A DNA stretch of 64,000 nucleotides from CAZCZZ01 sp964503335 (GCA_964503335.1 CAZCZZ010000011.1:1-64000); one strand, 5' to 3'. Counted from the stretch's first letter, positions 1 to 8,753 are shown. Program-made: numbers and translations. The notes: a model not told the origin generated them from the sequence alone.

Positions 1-654
1 GCGGGTCTTCGACTTCTCGGCGCGGAAGGTCGGACCGAAGCAATAGACCTTGCCGAGTGCCATCGCCGCGCTCTCAAGGTAGAGCTGGCCCGTCTGCGCG
101 AGATACACCTCGTCGCCGAAGTAATCGACCTTGAACAGTGTGCCGGCGCCCTCGGCCGCGCCCGGGGCGAGGATGGGCGTGTCGATCAGGGTGAAGCCCG
201 CGTCGTCGAAGTAGCCGCGCGCGGCTTTGATGATCGTGTGGCGGATGCGGAGAATCGAGGTCTGTCGCTGCGCGCGGAGCCAGAGATGCCGGTGCTGCAG
301 GAGGAAGTCGACCCCGTGCGGTTTGCGCGTGACGGGGTACCCCTCTACGGCCTGAAGCACCCTCAAAGAGGTAATGGCAATCTCGCAGCCGCCTGGCGAA
401 CGCTCGTCGATGCGCACTTTGCCTCTCAGGACGAGGGATGATTCCTGTCCGAGTTCCGATGCCAGGGCAAACGCTTCCGGCAACGCGGCGTCAACGACGC
501 ACTGGCAGAGTCCCGTACCATCTCGGACAAGAAGAAAGGCAATCTTGCCGCCGGAGCGACGGCCATGAAGCCAGCCCTGCAGTGTGACTTCGCGATCTGC
601 GAAGGAGCGGAGGTGATGGATGGAAACAACGGGCGGCACACTCGATTCGTTCAT
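1..654 (-). CDS. asnS: Asparaginyl-tRNA synthetase, N-terminal 218 residues (runs off left edge)
   Basis: Class II aminoacyl-tRNA synthetase that charges tRNA(Asn). The minus-strand frame is open from an ATG at 654 to the first base of the window, so the C-terminal half lies outside. Residues about 18-110 read as the OB-fold anticodon-binding domain (VTLQGWLHGRRSGGKIAFL is typical). The visible C-terminal end contains FGPTFRAEKSKTR, the class II motif 2 region found in AsnRS and AspRS; the FRAE-KSKTR form favours AsnRS. It starts about 120 bp beyond the end of the minus-strand gene at 776-1447, so the two could be co-transcribed. AspRS of the archaeal type is the only real alternative and is less likely. 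Confidence 0.9.
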   Translation of the reverse strand, partial: MNESSVPPVVSIHHLRSFADREVTLQGWLHGRRSGGKIAFLLVRDGTGLCQCVVDAALPEAFALASELGQESSLVLRGKVRIDERSPGGCEIAITSLRVLQAVEGYPVTRKPHGVDFLLQHRHLWLRAQRQTSILRIRHTIIKAARGYFDDAGFTLIDTPILAPGAAEGAGTLFKVDYFGDEVYLAQTGQLYLESAAMALGKVYCFGPTFRAEKSKTR

Positions 655-756
655 ATTTCCCGCGACGATAACGCAAATTAGCGGGAAGCAAAGTCGGATC
701 CGCATCCCGGCGCTGCGGGCGCAGTCGATCATCCCGGCGCACGGCAAGAGCAAGAT

Positions 757-775
757 CCGGCCTCGACGCGGCCGG
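757..775 (-). terminator. GC stem-loop after the EcsC-like gene
   Basis: CCGGCC at 757-762 and GGCCGG at 770-775 form a perfect 6 bp stem around a 7 nt loop, touching the stop codon of the minus-strand gene that ends at 776. There is no clear U-tail in the minus direction, so it could be a 3'-end protecting structure, a weak terminator, or the remnant of a repeat. Confidence 0.3.
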
Positions 776-1447
776 CTACAGGAAGATGCCTGAGGGTGCG
801 GGCGACTTGCTGTGTGTACCCTGGGTCTGGCGACCTTTGCGGGCCGCGGTGATCACCGTGATGCGGTCGATCAGGAGCTCCATTGCGGATTTTGCCACGA
901 GGCAGGTCTCAAAATAGGCGAATGCAGGCAGGCCCACGGAAGAGTAGGCGGAAAGCGAACGCGCAAGGACCCGGCCGCGCATGCGCATCAGGATTCGTGC
1001 TGCAATGCGATCAAGCCGGTGCGTCCACGCTTGTTCCGACACGAGCTCGATAACCGAGCCGCGATCGAGCCTCGAGACCATGTCACGGAACATCGGTGTA
1101 GCGGCGTGCCGGAACAGGCAGTAGGTGAGGATCTGCGTGTTCAGCAGATCGGACCGGCCTGCCGCCGCGAAGACGTCGGCAACGAAACGGGCCTGCCGCA
1201 GCCATATCTTCTGAAATACATCCAGCGCGGCGACGAGGTGGATATCACCCCGTGGCAGATCCCAGCCCTCGGCCAGTCCCGCCGCGTCGCGCGATGCATG
1301 GGCCGCCAGCTCGCGCCAGCGAGTCATGGGCTCGGACGACTTTTCCAGGTTCGACGCGGGAACTTCGCTCGTCACGTGTTGCAGCGCGACTCGCATGGAA
1401 TCGACGATGTTGGCCCCGCTCTGTTTATCGTCGCGTGGCCTGATCAT
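776..1447 (-). CDS. EcsC-like hypothetical protein
   Basis: A 223-residue protein with no confident assignment. The central part (about 65-200) alternates amphipathic helices and resembles the EcsC family: a conserved-looking LLNTQILTYCLF segment followed by a glycine/alanine-rich stretch with FAYFETCLVAKSAMELL near the C-terminus. This is a resemblance by eye, not a verified family hit. No signal peptide; a few hydrophobic helices suggest peripheral membrane association. Its ATG overlaps the stop of the small TPR gene upstream (ATGA at 1447-1444), so the two are translationally coupled and probably work together. The opposite strand also has a long open frame here (812-1540), which is rejected for its basic, His/Arg-rich composition and lack of any partner. 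Confidence 0.6.
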   Translation of the reverse strand: MIRPRDDKQSGANIVDSMRVALQHVTSEVPASNLEKSSEPMTRWRELAAHASRDAAGLAEGWDLPRGDIHLVAALDVFQKIWLRQARFVADVFAAAGRSDLLNTQILTYCLFRHAATPMFRDMVSRLDRGSVIELVSEQAWTHRLDRIAARILMRMRGRVLARSLSAYSSVGLPAFAYFETCLVAKSAMELLIDRITVITAARKGRQTQGTHSKSPAPSGIFL

Positions 1448-1650
1448 GTGGGCTCACTCTCGCGCCGCAAGGACGCCCTGCTTCGCTTCAGGATATCGAG
1501 GATCGTCAGCGCCTCCTGCACCTCACCCGCCTTCAGGTAGGCCTCCGCCAGGGCGATATAGGCCGTCGCATCCGGTCTTTCCCGCGCTTCGCGGGATAGC
1601 CTGGAAATCAGCATATCCATGCTGCTCTGGTCCGCATCAGGTTGTGTCAT
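1444..1650 (-). CDS. Small TPR protein (68 aa)
   Basis: A short protein consisting essentially of one tetratricopeptide-type helical pair: ARERPDATAYIALAEAYLKA followed by GEVQEALTILDILKRS fits the TPR spacing (Y/A/G/A/L positions). It is likely a protein-protein adaptor. The start is uncertain: TTG at 1677, ATG at 1659 and ATG at 1650 are all in frame and none has a good Shine-Dalgarno site; 1650 was chosen because the residues upstream look non-coding. It overlaps the EcsC-like gene by 4 bp (ATGA), which supports a two-gene unit. Function beyond scaffolding is unknown. Confidence 0.6.
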   Translation of the reverse strand: MTQPDADQSSMDMLISRLSREARERPDATAYIALAEAYLKAGEVQEALTILDILKRSRASLRRESEPT

Positions 1651-1738
1651 GAGAATCATCAGAAATCGATGACCCAACGTGACGCAAAGGCAGCAGGGAG
1701 TCTGTCAGAGCTAGCGGAAAGCGCGTGTAGGGTTTTGC

Positions 1739-2377
1739 CTACATTGCGTCGACCGGGTTTACAGAGCGGGCGTAGCGGACGAGGTCGATATGGTTGTTGA
1801 GCTTGAGTTTCTCCATGATCCGGCCGCGATAGGTTCCGACGGTCTTCGGGCTGACCTTCAGCTGGCTGGCAACCTCGGTCATGTTGAATCCTTCGCCGAT
1901 CAGGCGCAGCACGGCACGCTCGCGTCGCGAGAGATCATCCACCTGAGGTGTGTGTTTGCCATCCCGGATCCAGGCGGCCATCGGGGACGCGAGGGCGATG
2001 GAGATGTAGCTGCGTCCCCTCATCGCATCCCGGATGGCCTGAAGCAGTTCGTCGCTCGATGCGCCCTTGATGACAAAGGCATCCGCACCCATTTCAAAGG
2101 CCTGTATGGCGACCCGCACATCGTCGTACATGGTGAGCACGACGACTTTGGCGGCCGCGTGAGCCTTGCGCAGGTTGGGTATAAGGGCCAGGCCGCTGCC
2201 GTCGGGAAGCTTGACGTCGAGGACCACCACGTGGGGCTTGAGCAGTTTGCAGCGCGAGACTGCGTCCTGGGAGTTGCCTGCCTCGCCGACGATCTCGATA
2301 CCGGTCGCTGTTTCGAGCCGGCTCCGCAGCCCTTCACGCACCATCGCGTGATCGTCGACAATGAGGACTTTGATCAT
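1739..2377 (-). CDS. LuxR/NarL-family response regulator
   Basis: Two-domain response regulator of 212 residues. Receiver domain at about 1-120 with the acidic pair D8/D9, phospho-acceptor D54 in VVVLDVKLPDG, T82 in the VVLTMYD strand and K104, i.e. a complete phosphorylation site. The C-terminal LuxR-type helix-turn-helix (about 148-205) carries LSRRERAVLRLIGEG and SPKTVGTYRGRIMEKL, the DNA-recognition part. It should activate or repress transcription when phosphorylated. No histidine kinase lies next to it, so it is an orphan in this window. A dispersed hairpin repeat lies immediately upstream of the ATG (2384-2438), so its promoter must be in or beyond that repeat. Confidence 0.93.
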   Translation of the reverse strand: MIKVLIVDDHAMVREGLRSRLETATGIEIVGEAGNSQDAVSRCKLLKPHVVVLDVKLPDGSGLALIPNLRKAHAAAKVVVLTMYDDVRVAIQAFEMGADAFVIKGASSDELLQAIRDAMRGRSYISIALASPMAAWIRDGKHTPQVDDLSRRERAVLRLIGEGFNMTEVASQLKVSPKTVGTYRGRIMEKLKLNNHIDLVRYARSVNPVDAM

Positions 2378-2383
2378 GACCTG

Positions 2384-2438
2384 GAGGGCGGAGCTATGCG
2401 ATGTCTCTTACGAATCACCTCGCGTAGCTCGGTGCACC
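2384..2438 (-). repeat. Dispersed hairpin repeat, family A, copy 1
   Basis: About 55 bp matching, on the opposite strand, the elements at 12737-12785 and 13239-13299. Shared words include GGAGCTA, AATCACCTCGCG and TAGCTCGGTGC. It sits between the response regulator start (2377) and the end of lacI (2459). The ends (GGAGCTA ... TAGCTCGGTGC) form imperfect inverted arms like REP elements. It is the most diverged of the three copies, with short indels in the loop. Confidence 0.65.
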
Positions 2439-2458
2439 AAATCTGCAGACGCACAGAC

Positions 2459-3481
2459 TCAGGAACGCTTCGCTACGGGTCCGGTGGATTCACGCACAAT
2501 AAGTTCGACGGGGAGAACCTGGCGGTAGGAGTCCACTTCTTTCCGGAAGACGGCCAGCAAGCCATCCACGGCCTGGCTGCCGATCTTGTAAAGGTCGTGG
2601 CGGATCGTCGTGAGGCCAGGGGTCATGAAGCGCGCGTTCGGCGTGTCGTCCATGCCCATGACGGATACATCCTGTGGAACGCGCAGACCGCGATGCACGA
2701 GCTGGCGGATTGCGCCGACGGCCATCTTGTCGTTAGCGGCCATAAGCGCTGTCAGCTTGGGGAAGCGGTCCATGAGCCACTCGGCCGCTTCGTAGCCACC
2801 CTGCTCGGTGAACCAGCCGTCGGCCCAGGGAACATCTTCCTTGCCCACGCCGGCCTTCTCCAGGGTCGAGACGAAGTTCGTGTGGAACTCACGCGATGTG
2901 TGCGTGTTCGTGCCCGTGATCAAGCCGATGTGGCGGTGGCCGAAATCGATGAGATGCTGCGCCGCAATGCGGCCCGACTCCGCGTAGTCAGCCATGATGC
3001 AGTTCATCTTGCTCTGCGGGAAGAAATGGTTGACCAGGATGAATGCGTACGGGTTGTAGCCGAACTCCAGCAGATACTTGTCGTGGATCGATGACCCGAT
3101 GAAGAGCATGCCGTCCACGCGACGGGACTGTAAGAGCCGGATGTATTCCTGGCTGTTGACGAACTTGTGGTTCGCCATGTCGAGCAGGACTTTGTAGCCG
3201 AGGTCCGTGGCGCGCTCGTAGATGCCGCTGACAATCTCGCCAAAGTACACGTCCGCGAAGACGTGGTTCAAATGGGGCACCACAACGCTGAGGGCGCTGC
3301 TCGACTTCGAGGCCAGGCTACGGGCGAATGCGTTGGGCTGGTATTCGTACTTCGCGACGGCTGCAAGGACGCGCTTGCGTGTCTCTTCGCTGATACGTGG
3401 ATTGTTGTTGAGAACCAGCGAAACGGTGCTTAAGGACACACCGCATTCCTGGGCGATTTCTTTGATTGTTTTTCGCGCCAT
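2459..3481 (-). CDS. LacI-family transcriptional regulator
   Basis: A 340-residue repressor of normal LacI length. N-terminal helix-turn-helix (about 4-50): IKEIAQECGVSLSTVSLVLN plus the hinge helix region YQPNAFARSLASKSS. Residues 60-330 are a periplasmic-binding-protein-like effector domain, with RIAAQHLIDFGHRHIGLITG and AVGAIRQLVHRGLRVPQDVSVMG typical of sugar-responsive members. It should bind a palindromic operator and release or bind it on contact with a sugar. A candidate operator with an AACCGGTT core lies upstream at 3547-3560, and a better one before the GH57-like amylase at 53388-53401. The effector is unknown; starch breakdown products are an inference from that second site only. 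Confidence 0.93.
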   Translation of the reverse strand: MARKTIKEIAQECGVSLSTVSLVLNNNPRISEETRKRVLAAVAKYEYQPNAFARSLASKSSSALSVVVPHLNHVFADVYFGEIVSGIYERATDLGYKVLLDMANHKFVNSQEYIRLLQSRRVDGMLFIGSSIHDKYLLEFGYNPYAFILVNHFFPQSKMNCIMADYAESGRIAAQHLIDFGHRHIGLITGTNTHTSREFHTNFVSTLEKAGVGKEDVPWADGWFTEQGGYEAAEWLMDRFPKLTALMAANDKMAVGAIRQLVHRGLRVPQDVSVMGMDDTPNARFMTPGLTTIRHDLYKIGSQAVDGLLAVFRKEVDSYRQVLPVELIVRESTGPVAKRS

Positions 3482-3534
3482 AGGTTGATTCGGAGGATGA
3501 TGTGCAAAGGGTTATGCCGAAGCAACCCGTTTTT

Positions 3535-5403
3535 TTAGTCTCCGTCTGCAACCGGTTCAATTGCCCGCTTCGCGAAAGGCGCGGTGAAGAGCACAAACCC
3601 GATCTCCACGGCCATCGTGATCCACATGCCCAACGCGAGACCGGAAGTGAAACCGTAGGAGTGCAGGCCCACGCCTAGTAGGTTGATGCCGAGCCACGCA
3701 AGCAATACGACGATCACGCCCAGCACGCTTCCTGCAGCCATGCCGCGGGGTCCGATGAGCTTGCTGATGCGCGCATGGAACAGGAGGGAGCACCACAAGA
3801 CGATCAACAGGGCTCCGTTCTCCTTCGGATCCCAGCCCCAGAAGCGGCCCCATGATTGGTCAGCCCATACACCTCCCAGCATCGTGCCGAGGAAGGAGAA
3901 GATCAGGCCGAAGGCCATCAAGCCGTAGACGGCCCGGGAGGATGCGACAAGCTTCGGTGAGTCCGGCGGATTTCGCAACGCCTGCAGCAGGTACACGTGG
4001 CCCGCGAGACCCGAGGCCACGCATCCCGCATAGCCGATCGTGATCGCGACGACGTGGGTCGATAGCCAGAAGTTCGAGTCGAGTACGGCAATCATCACGC
4101 CTAGTGTGTCACCCTCGACGGCGAAACGACGCGACAGGAGAAGCAGCGAAAGCCCGGCCACACCCGCGAGGAAGCTGCCCAGCGCATTGCGTTGGAAGAA
4201 CTCCAGGATCAGGCCCAGCAGCACACATACCCACGCCACGAACAGGAACGTGGCGTAGAGGTTGGTCACCGGCGGGCGGCCCATGATCATCATGCGCGCG
4301 ACGATTCCGAAGGTGTGGGGGATCAAGGCAAGGAGAACGAGGATGACGGACGCACGTCGAATCCACGTCTTCTCGGCCAGCATGTAAATCAAGCCGAGCA
4401 CGAAGGCAAAGCCGTAGAGCATCTCCGCCCGGGCGAACGGTTGCAGGCGGTTGAAGAGGAGTTCAAGGGAAATCGTGCCCCAGGCCCGCTCCTCCGCGCT
4501 GCGCGTCTTGACCGAGCGCTCAAACCATGTGGCCGCCAGGTTGAAGTCGGCCTGCCGCCCCTCGCTGTATGCGAGCCCCATGTCCTTCAGCGCGACAAGC
4601 TCCGCGCGGATCTCGTCGGAGGCGAAGCCCATGGACAGCACATCCCACGGTCCGATCCATTGTCCCTGGCCGTGGCCGTGGATCGGGATGATCGACGGAG
4701 GAAGCCCCCGGTAGAACTGGCTCCACTGGAATAGCGCGGCGGAGAGATCGAAGATCGCCTTGTCGTCGGCGGTCCATGTCCCCGGCTCCTTCTTGCTGAT
4801 CGCCTCGACTTCCGGCGACAGGCGCTCGCCCTTGAGGAAGATGTCGAGGAACGAGAGCCGGGTCTGGTCCGGCTCCAAACCGAGCAGCGCGCGTGCAGCC
4901 GGATTCGTCACGGAGAAGTCCTCCGACGGGAGGGCGAACCCGAGGCCATGCATCAGCGCCACATAGCCGTTGAGGCTTTGGTACAGGCGAACGATCTCGT
5001 TCTCCAATGCGGTGCGTTCCTTGGATTCGATTTCCGACGCCTTGTGCGCCAGTTCCTGCAGGCGGGAAAGACCGGGCTCAAGCTGGCTGAAACTAAAGCG
5101 ACGCCCTTCGGTCACGGTGAGTCGCATCGCTTCTAGGACTTCGGGATTGTTGACGAGGAAGACGACATCGTCGCTCGCATTCGTCGGCGTGAAGAAAAGG
5201 CGCGCGAGCCATTCGATCGCGGGCTTCTTGTCGAGCGTGCTCTTGCCGGAGAACTGGAGCAGGCGCTGGCGCGCATACGAATCCATCGGCATGACGCGTC
5301 CGCCTTCCTGCACAGGCAGGCGGGCAAAGGCGTCGAGCGATTCCACCGCGGCGTGACTCCACGAAGCGGCGAATAAGAGGGTAGCGAGGAGGAGTTTCTT
5401 CAC
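3535..5403 (-). CDS. ccsA: Cytochrome c biogenesis protein CcsA/ResC with N-terminal extension
   Basis: System II haem export and ligation protein, acting in the inner membrane with ResB to attach haem to apocytochromes c in the periplasm. 622 residues, much longer than plain CcsA (about 320): residues 1-19 look like a signal peptide, 20-305 form an extracytoplasmic domain of unknown function, and about 325-615 form the polytopic CcsA core. The haem-binding WWD signature is at 518-529 (WGRFWGWDPKEN). Candidate haem-ligand histidines include H363, H450 and H581. The ATG overlaps the resB stop by 4 bp, so the two are coupled. The large N-terminal domain resembles fused ccsA genes seen in PVC-group bacteria (family knowledge). 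Confidence 0.93.
   Translation of the reverse strand: MKKLLLATLLFAASWSHAAVESLDAFARLPVQEGGRVMPMDSYARQRLLQFSGKSTLDKKPAIEWLARLFFTPTNASDDVVFLVNNPEVLEAMRLTVTEGRRFSFSQLEPGLSRLQELAHKASEIESKERTALENEIVRLYQSLNGYVALMHGLGFALPSEDFSVTNPAARALLGLEPDQTRLSFLDIFLKGERLSPEVEAISKKEPGTWTADDKAIFDLSAALFQWSQFYRGLPPSIIPIHGHGQGQWIGPWDVLSMGFASDEIRAELVALKDMGLAYSEGRQADFNLAATWFERSVKTRSAEERAWGTISLELLFNRLQPFARAEMLYGFAFVLGLIYMLAEKTWIRRASVILVLLALIPHTFGIVARMMIMGRPPVTNLYATFLFVAWVCVLLGLILEFFQRNALGSFLAGVAGLSLLLLSRRFAVEGDTLGVMIAVLDSNFWLSTHVVAITIGYAGCVASGLAGHVYLLQALRNPPDSPKLVASSRAVYGLMAFGLIFSFLGTMLGGVWADQSWGRFWGWDPKENGALLIVLWCSLLFHARISKLIGPRGMAAGSVLGVIVVLLAWLGINLLGVGLHSYGFTSGLALGMWITMAVEIGFVLFTAPFAKRAIEPVADGD
3547..3560 (-). promoter_or_regulatory. 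Candidate LacI-type operator upstream of lacI
   Basis: TGCAACCGGTTCAA, a near-palindrome with the CG-centred core expected of LacI-family operators, 66-79 bp upstream of the lacI start and inside the last codons of ccsA. It matches the perfect palindrome at 53388-53401 in 12 of 14 positions. Autoregulation is inferred. Confidence 0.35.
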
Positions 5404-6638
5404 GAGGCGACTCCTTGGCGGATCGACCCGGCACGGCGGAACAGCATCAACAGGAAGTGCAGGATCATGCCCGCGACGATGATGCCGGTGGACACGTAGG
5501 GGATCAGGCGTCCGTAGTTCCTGGTCACTGCGAACACCGAGGTCTGCGCGCCGCTCTGCTGCTCGGAGAAGGAGGCCTGATAGAGCGTGTAGCCGCGGTG
5601 GCGAAGCGGCTTGTTCATGGAGATCGTGACATCGCGCGCGACGCCGTCGGCCTCCACCGTCACCTGGCTCGAATAGCTCTTCGCCATCTCCGTGCCCGGA
5701 TGCATATCGCGCTTGAAATCCGTGAGGGAGACAAAGACCGGCAGCGGATAGCGCTTGCGGCGAAGGACGATCTGGTACGGGCCCTCCGCCGTCTCAATCG
5801 TTCGCGGTGCCGCGTCCTCGCCAAAGAGCAGGACACGGAGCGGTTCGCCCGCACCGGGCTTCACAGTGAAGATACCGCCCGCGATATTGTCCGACGGCTC
5901 CAATTCACGCTTCGCCGCTTCGAGACGCGTGATGCCGACCTGGCTCAGCGGGGCATCCTTCACATCGCGGGCCTGGAACGCGCGACAGTTGTCGTAGTAC
6001 TCGTCGATCGTGACGACCGTCGATGCATCCTTGAACTCAATGGTGCCGCCGGCTTCGCGTCCCGTTAGCGTCGCCGCCATGATATCGCGCGCGCCTGTTG
6101 TCGGGTCGGCCAACCCGATCAGGGCGAGTTCCCAGTCGGTGTAGGAGGCCGACACATTGGAGCCTTCGCCTTCCTGCAGCGCGAGATTTGACTCCTCGGC
6201 GAAGTGGTGCGTGATCGCGCCGCCGAGAAGCATCATGAGCAGGCCGAGGTGGATCATCACGATGCCGGCCTTGAACGTCGGCGCAATGAGGAGCTGGCTC
6301 AAGTAGCCGAGCAGGTTGACGAGCAGGACGCCGAGGACGAGCTGCGTGCCCGAGAAGGGGATGATGCCGCCGAGGAGGACGAAATAGGAGTCGAAGTACA
6401 CGGCCTTCGCTTCATGCAGTCCGTGATCCACCTGGTACAACGTGCCGAGGAACGTAAGCACGATCAGGCAGGCGAGACAGATCACGGTCAGGCGCGGCGA
6501 GATGAGCCAGGAGACGACGCGGGCGAGGATTGATGGTTGAGGGTTGATGGTTAGGATCCGGATTTTGGTTTTAGGGAGGTGCAGAGGGCGATGAATTCGG
6601 ACTTGCGGGCCGAGAGCAGGGCGGGCGGTCCCATCCAT
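5400..6638 (-). CDS. resB: ResB-like cytochrome c biogenesis protein
   Basis: Partner of CcsA in System II cytochrome c maturation. Four membrane segments in the usual ResB pattern: the first near VSWLISPRLTVICLACLIVL, then one around FSGTQLVLGVLLVNLLGY, one at IVMIHLGLLMMLLGGAITHHF, a large periplasmic region, and a last helix at VSTGIIVAGMILHFLLML. It ends by overlapping ccsA. The start is a problem: the conserved region begins near 6545 but has no ATG, GTG or TTG in a good position. The nearest in-frame ATG is at 6638, which overlaps the upstream lipoprotein gene by 88 bp. A rarer start codon near 6545 is possible. Confidence 0.85.
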   Translation of the reverse strand: MDGTARPALGPQVRIHRPLHLPKTKIRILTINPQPSILARVVSWLISPRLTVICLACLIVLTFLGTLYQVDHGLHEAKAVYFDSYFVLLGGIIPFSGTQLVLGVLLVNLLGYLSQLLIAPTFKAGIVMIHLGLLMMLLGGAITHHFAEESNLALQEGEGSNVSASYTDWELALIGLADPTTGARDIMAATLTGREAGGTIEFKDASTVVTIDEYYDNCRAFQARDVKDAPLSQVGITRLEAAKRELEPSDNIAGGIFTVKPGAGEPLRVLLFGEDAAPRTIETAEGPYQIVLRRKRYPLPVFVSLTDFKRDMHPGTEMAKSYSSQVTVEADGVARDVTISMNKPLRHRGYTLYQASFSEQQSGAQTSVFAVTRNYGRLIPYVSTGIIVAGMILHFLLMLFRRAGSIRQGVAS

Positions 6639-7168
6639 TTGACGAAGGCGGACTGGCCTTCGATCTGGAGGACCAGCGCGAGCATGCTCATCGGGGCGCC
6701 GTCGGGGATTGCGGTAGCGAAGTCGAAGACGGAGCCGGTTACGCCGCCTGCGGTCGTAATCTTCTCGCCGTTTGCGGCGAAGGAGGACAGGGCTTCGGCG
6801 GATAGCTCCACGTTGAGTTGTCCGAGCCAGCGCCGGATATTCGCTTCGTCGCCGCCGACATCGCCGGGGAACGCGGTGATCGTGCACTCGCTGCCTTCGA
6901 TCGTGAACGTGGCGAGTCGCATACCGCTGCCGGCTTTTTCGACCCAGCCTGCGGGCGTGGTCCATTCGAGGGCGATAGAGCCCGCTGTCACGGCGTCGGA
7001 CATCGACGCCATGTCGCCACCCGGCATCGCGGCCTGCTGGGCCGCCGGCGGCGGCGCCGTGCGCAGCGTCAATTCCTTGTAGCGGCGCACCTCTTCATCG
7101 CGTCGCGTGCAGGAGACGGCGACGGATGCGGCGGCGACAATCAGGATGAGCGAGCGAATCGGTGTCAT
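6551..7168 (-). CDS. Putative lipoprotein, upstream of resB
   Basis: 205 residues starting at ATG 7168 with a lipoprotein signal (hydrophobic SLILIVAAASVAVSC, Cys about residue 20), so it should be anchored in a membrane facing the periplasm. The mature part (about 60-200) has no recognised catalytic motif; it has the alternating pattern of a small beta-rich domain (ITAFPGDVGGDEANIRRWL and SMLALVLQIEGQSAFVKWMG). It precedes resB-ccsA on the same strand with overlapping ends, so a role in cytochrome maturation or respiratory complex assembly is plausible but unproven. A longer reading from 7327 exists but would run through the repeat at 7220-7300 and lose the signal peptide from the N-terminus. 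Confidence 0.75.
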   Translation of the reverse strand: MTPIRSLILIVAAASVAVSCTRRDEEVRRYKELTLRTAPPPAAQQAAMPGGDMASMSDAVTAGSIALEWTTPAGWVEKAGSGMRLATFTIEGSECTITAFPGDVGGDEANIRRWLGQLNVELSAEALSSFAANGEKITTAGGVTGSVFDFATAIPDGAPMSMLALVLQIEGQSAFVKWMGPPALLSARKSEFIALCTSLKPKSGS

Positions 7169-7219
7169 AGATTGGAGTGGGGAATGTACCAACGATTTAC
7201 GATTGTGCAATCGCATGTC

Positions 7220-7300
7220 TGTAGTACCCGCTCCGCGAGCGGGAGATTTCCCGATGCGTCTCCCCGCGAACCGCTGGGCAGGCGCGGAGACGCTACTACA
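7220..7300. repeat. Inverted hairpin repeat, family B, full copy
   Basis: An 81 bp element bounded by TGTAGTA at 7220 and TACTACA ending at 7300. Inside are two further stems: CCCGCTC/GAGCGGG around 7227-7243 and GCGTCTCC/GGAGACGC around 7256-7292. It lies between thrC (ends 7308) and the lipoprotein start. The TGTAGTACCCGCTCCGCGAG arm recurs, inverted, at 57089-57115. Confidence 0.65.
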
Positions 7301-7307
7301 CCACCCG

Positions 7308-8699
7308 TCACATCGCATGGGCCGCAACGTAGTCGCGGACGGCCTTCTCGTCGGCGGGGAGCACTTCGCAGCGCGTCGGGGCGTCCTTCAGGGCATCGAG
7401 CGTCGGGTGATGCGCGAGATCCTGGCCGGTGGCGTCGAGGATGGCCTGGCTGAACTTGGCGGGATGAGCCGTCGCGAGACAGATCATCGGTTCGTCCTTG
7501 CTGAGATGCGATTCTCCGACGCGGACGCCGACCGCGGTATGCGGATCGAGCAGGTAGCCGTGGACGCGATGATAATGGCGGATCGTTTCCAGCGTGCCGG
7601 CCGTGTCGCCCACGCCTGCGGCGAATAGGGGATCGACGCCGGCACCCGGTTTGACCGGAAGGCTCAGCGAGCCTTTCGTGGCAAAGTCGTTCATCAGGCC
7701 GGTCAGGCGTTCCGCATCGTCGCCGACCTTGTGATAGAGGTAGCGCTCGAAGTTGCTCGCGACCTGGATGTCCATCGACGGACTGATCGTGTGCATGACT
7801 TTGCCCGTGCTGTAGACGCCGGTGTTGAAGAAGCGCGACAGGATATCGTTCTCGTTCGTCGCGAGGATGAGTTTCGAGATCGGTAAACCCATGCCGCGCG
7901 CGTAATAGCCCGCGAGGATGTCGCCGAAGTTCCCGGTTGGGACGGAGAAGCGCACACTTTTCGCGCCGGTCTGGTTCATGACGTAGAGGCCGGACGAGAA
8001 GTAGTACACGATCTGCGCGAGCACGCGGGCCCAGTTGACGGAGTTGATGGAGCCGAGGGCGTGCGCTTCCTTGTAGGGGAGGTCGCCGAAGAGATTCTTC
8101 ATGATCCGCTGGCAGTCATCGAACGTGCCCTTGATCGCGAGGTTGAAGACGTTCGAATCGAGCACCGCTGTCATCTGCTTTTCCTGCAACGGCGCGACGC
8201 GGCCGTGCGGATGCATGATGAAGATGCGGACGCGGTGCATGCCTTTGACGCCGTGGATCGCAGCGCTTCCGGTGTCGCCACTCGTTGCGCCGACGATGTT
8301 CAACCGCCCGTCGCGATGCTCGAGCACGTACTCATAGAAGTTGCTCAGGAACTGGAGCGCGATGTCCTTGAAGGCCAGCGTCGGACCGTGGAAGAGCTCG
8401 AGGATGTGGACGGGGCCGACCTTCACAGCGGGCGCAACTTCCGGGTGATCGAACGCCGCGTAGCTCTTGTCGATCAGCATCCGCAGGTCGGGCTGCGGGA
8501 TATCGGTGAACAGCCGGAGGATTTCGTAGGCGAGATCCGGGTAGGGCAGTTTCGACCAGGACCAGAGACGGTCGCTCACGTCGGGAAGCGACTCGGGAAT
8601 GATCAGCCCGCCGTCCGGGGCAAGGCCCGTAAGCGCAGCGTCTTGGAATCCCATCAAGGGCATTTTCCCGCGCGTTGACTTGTATCGCATCGATCCCAT
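7308..8699 (-). CDS. thrC: Threonine synthase
   Basis: PLP-dependent last step of threonine synthesis (O-phosphohomoserine to threonine). 463 residues, normal for the longer, E. coli/yeast-like class. PLP lysine at K111 in FHGPTLAFKDIAL, and the glycine-rich phosphate-binding loop TSGDTGSAAIHG. The N-terminal MRYKSTRGK and FQDAALTGLAPDGGLIIP are diagnostic of ThrC. Two in-frame ATGs (8699 and 8690) compete as start; the second matches family N-termini better. No leader peptide or threonine attenuator was seen upstream. A strong inverted repeat (8754-8826) lies in the 5' region. Confidence 0.95.
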   Translation of the reverse strand: MGSMRYKSTRGKMPLMGFQDAALTGLAPDGGLIIPESLPDVSDRLWSWSKLPYPDLAYEILRLFTDIPQPDLRMLIDKSYAAFDHPEVAPAVKVGPVHILELFHGPTLAFKDIALQFLSNFYEYVLEHRDGRLNIVGATSGDTGSAAIHGVKGMHRVRIFIMHPHGRVAPLQEKQMTAVLDSNVFNLAIKGTFDDCQRIMKNLFGDLPYKEAHALGSINSVNWARVLAQIVYYFSSGLYVMNQTGAKSVRFSVPTGNFGDILAGYYARGMGLPISKLILATNENDILSRFFNTGVYSTGKVMHTISPSMDIQVASNFERYLYHKVGDDAERLTGLMNDFATKGSLSLPVKPGAGVDPLFAAGVGDTAGTLETIRHYHRVHGYLLDPHTAVGVRVGESHLSKDEPMICLATAHPAKFSQAILDATGQDLAHHPTLDALKDAPTRCEVLPADEKAVRDYVAAHAM

Positions 8700-8753
8700 A
8701 GCGAGCCGCGCACCTTATCCAATGGACTTCGGAAAGCAAGACCGGAGGGCTTT

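Noticed and set aside
1790..3094. 434-codon plus-strand open frame
   Set aside because: Runs antisense through the response regulator and into lacI, both with intact domain motifs.
3509..3540. Hairpin GGGTT/AACCC with a T-run between ccsA and lacI as a terminator
   Set aside because: The T-run follows the stem only on the plus strand, where no gene ends; on the minus strand the tail is TTTGC.
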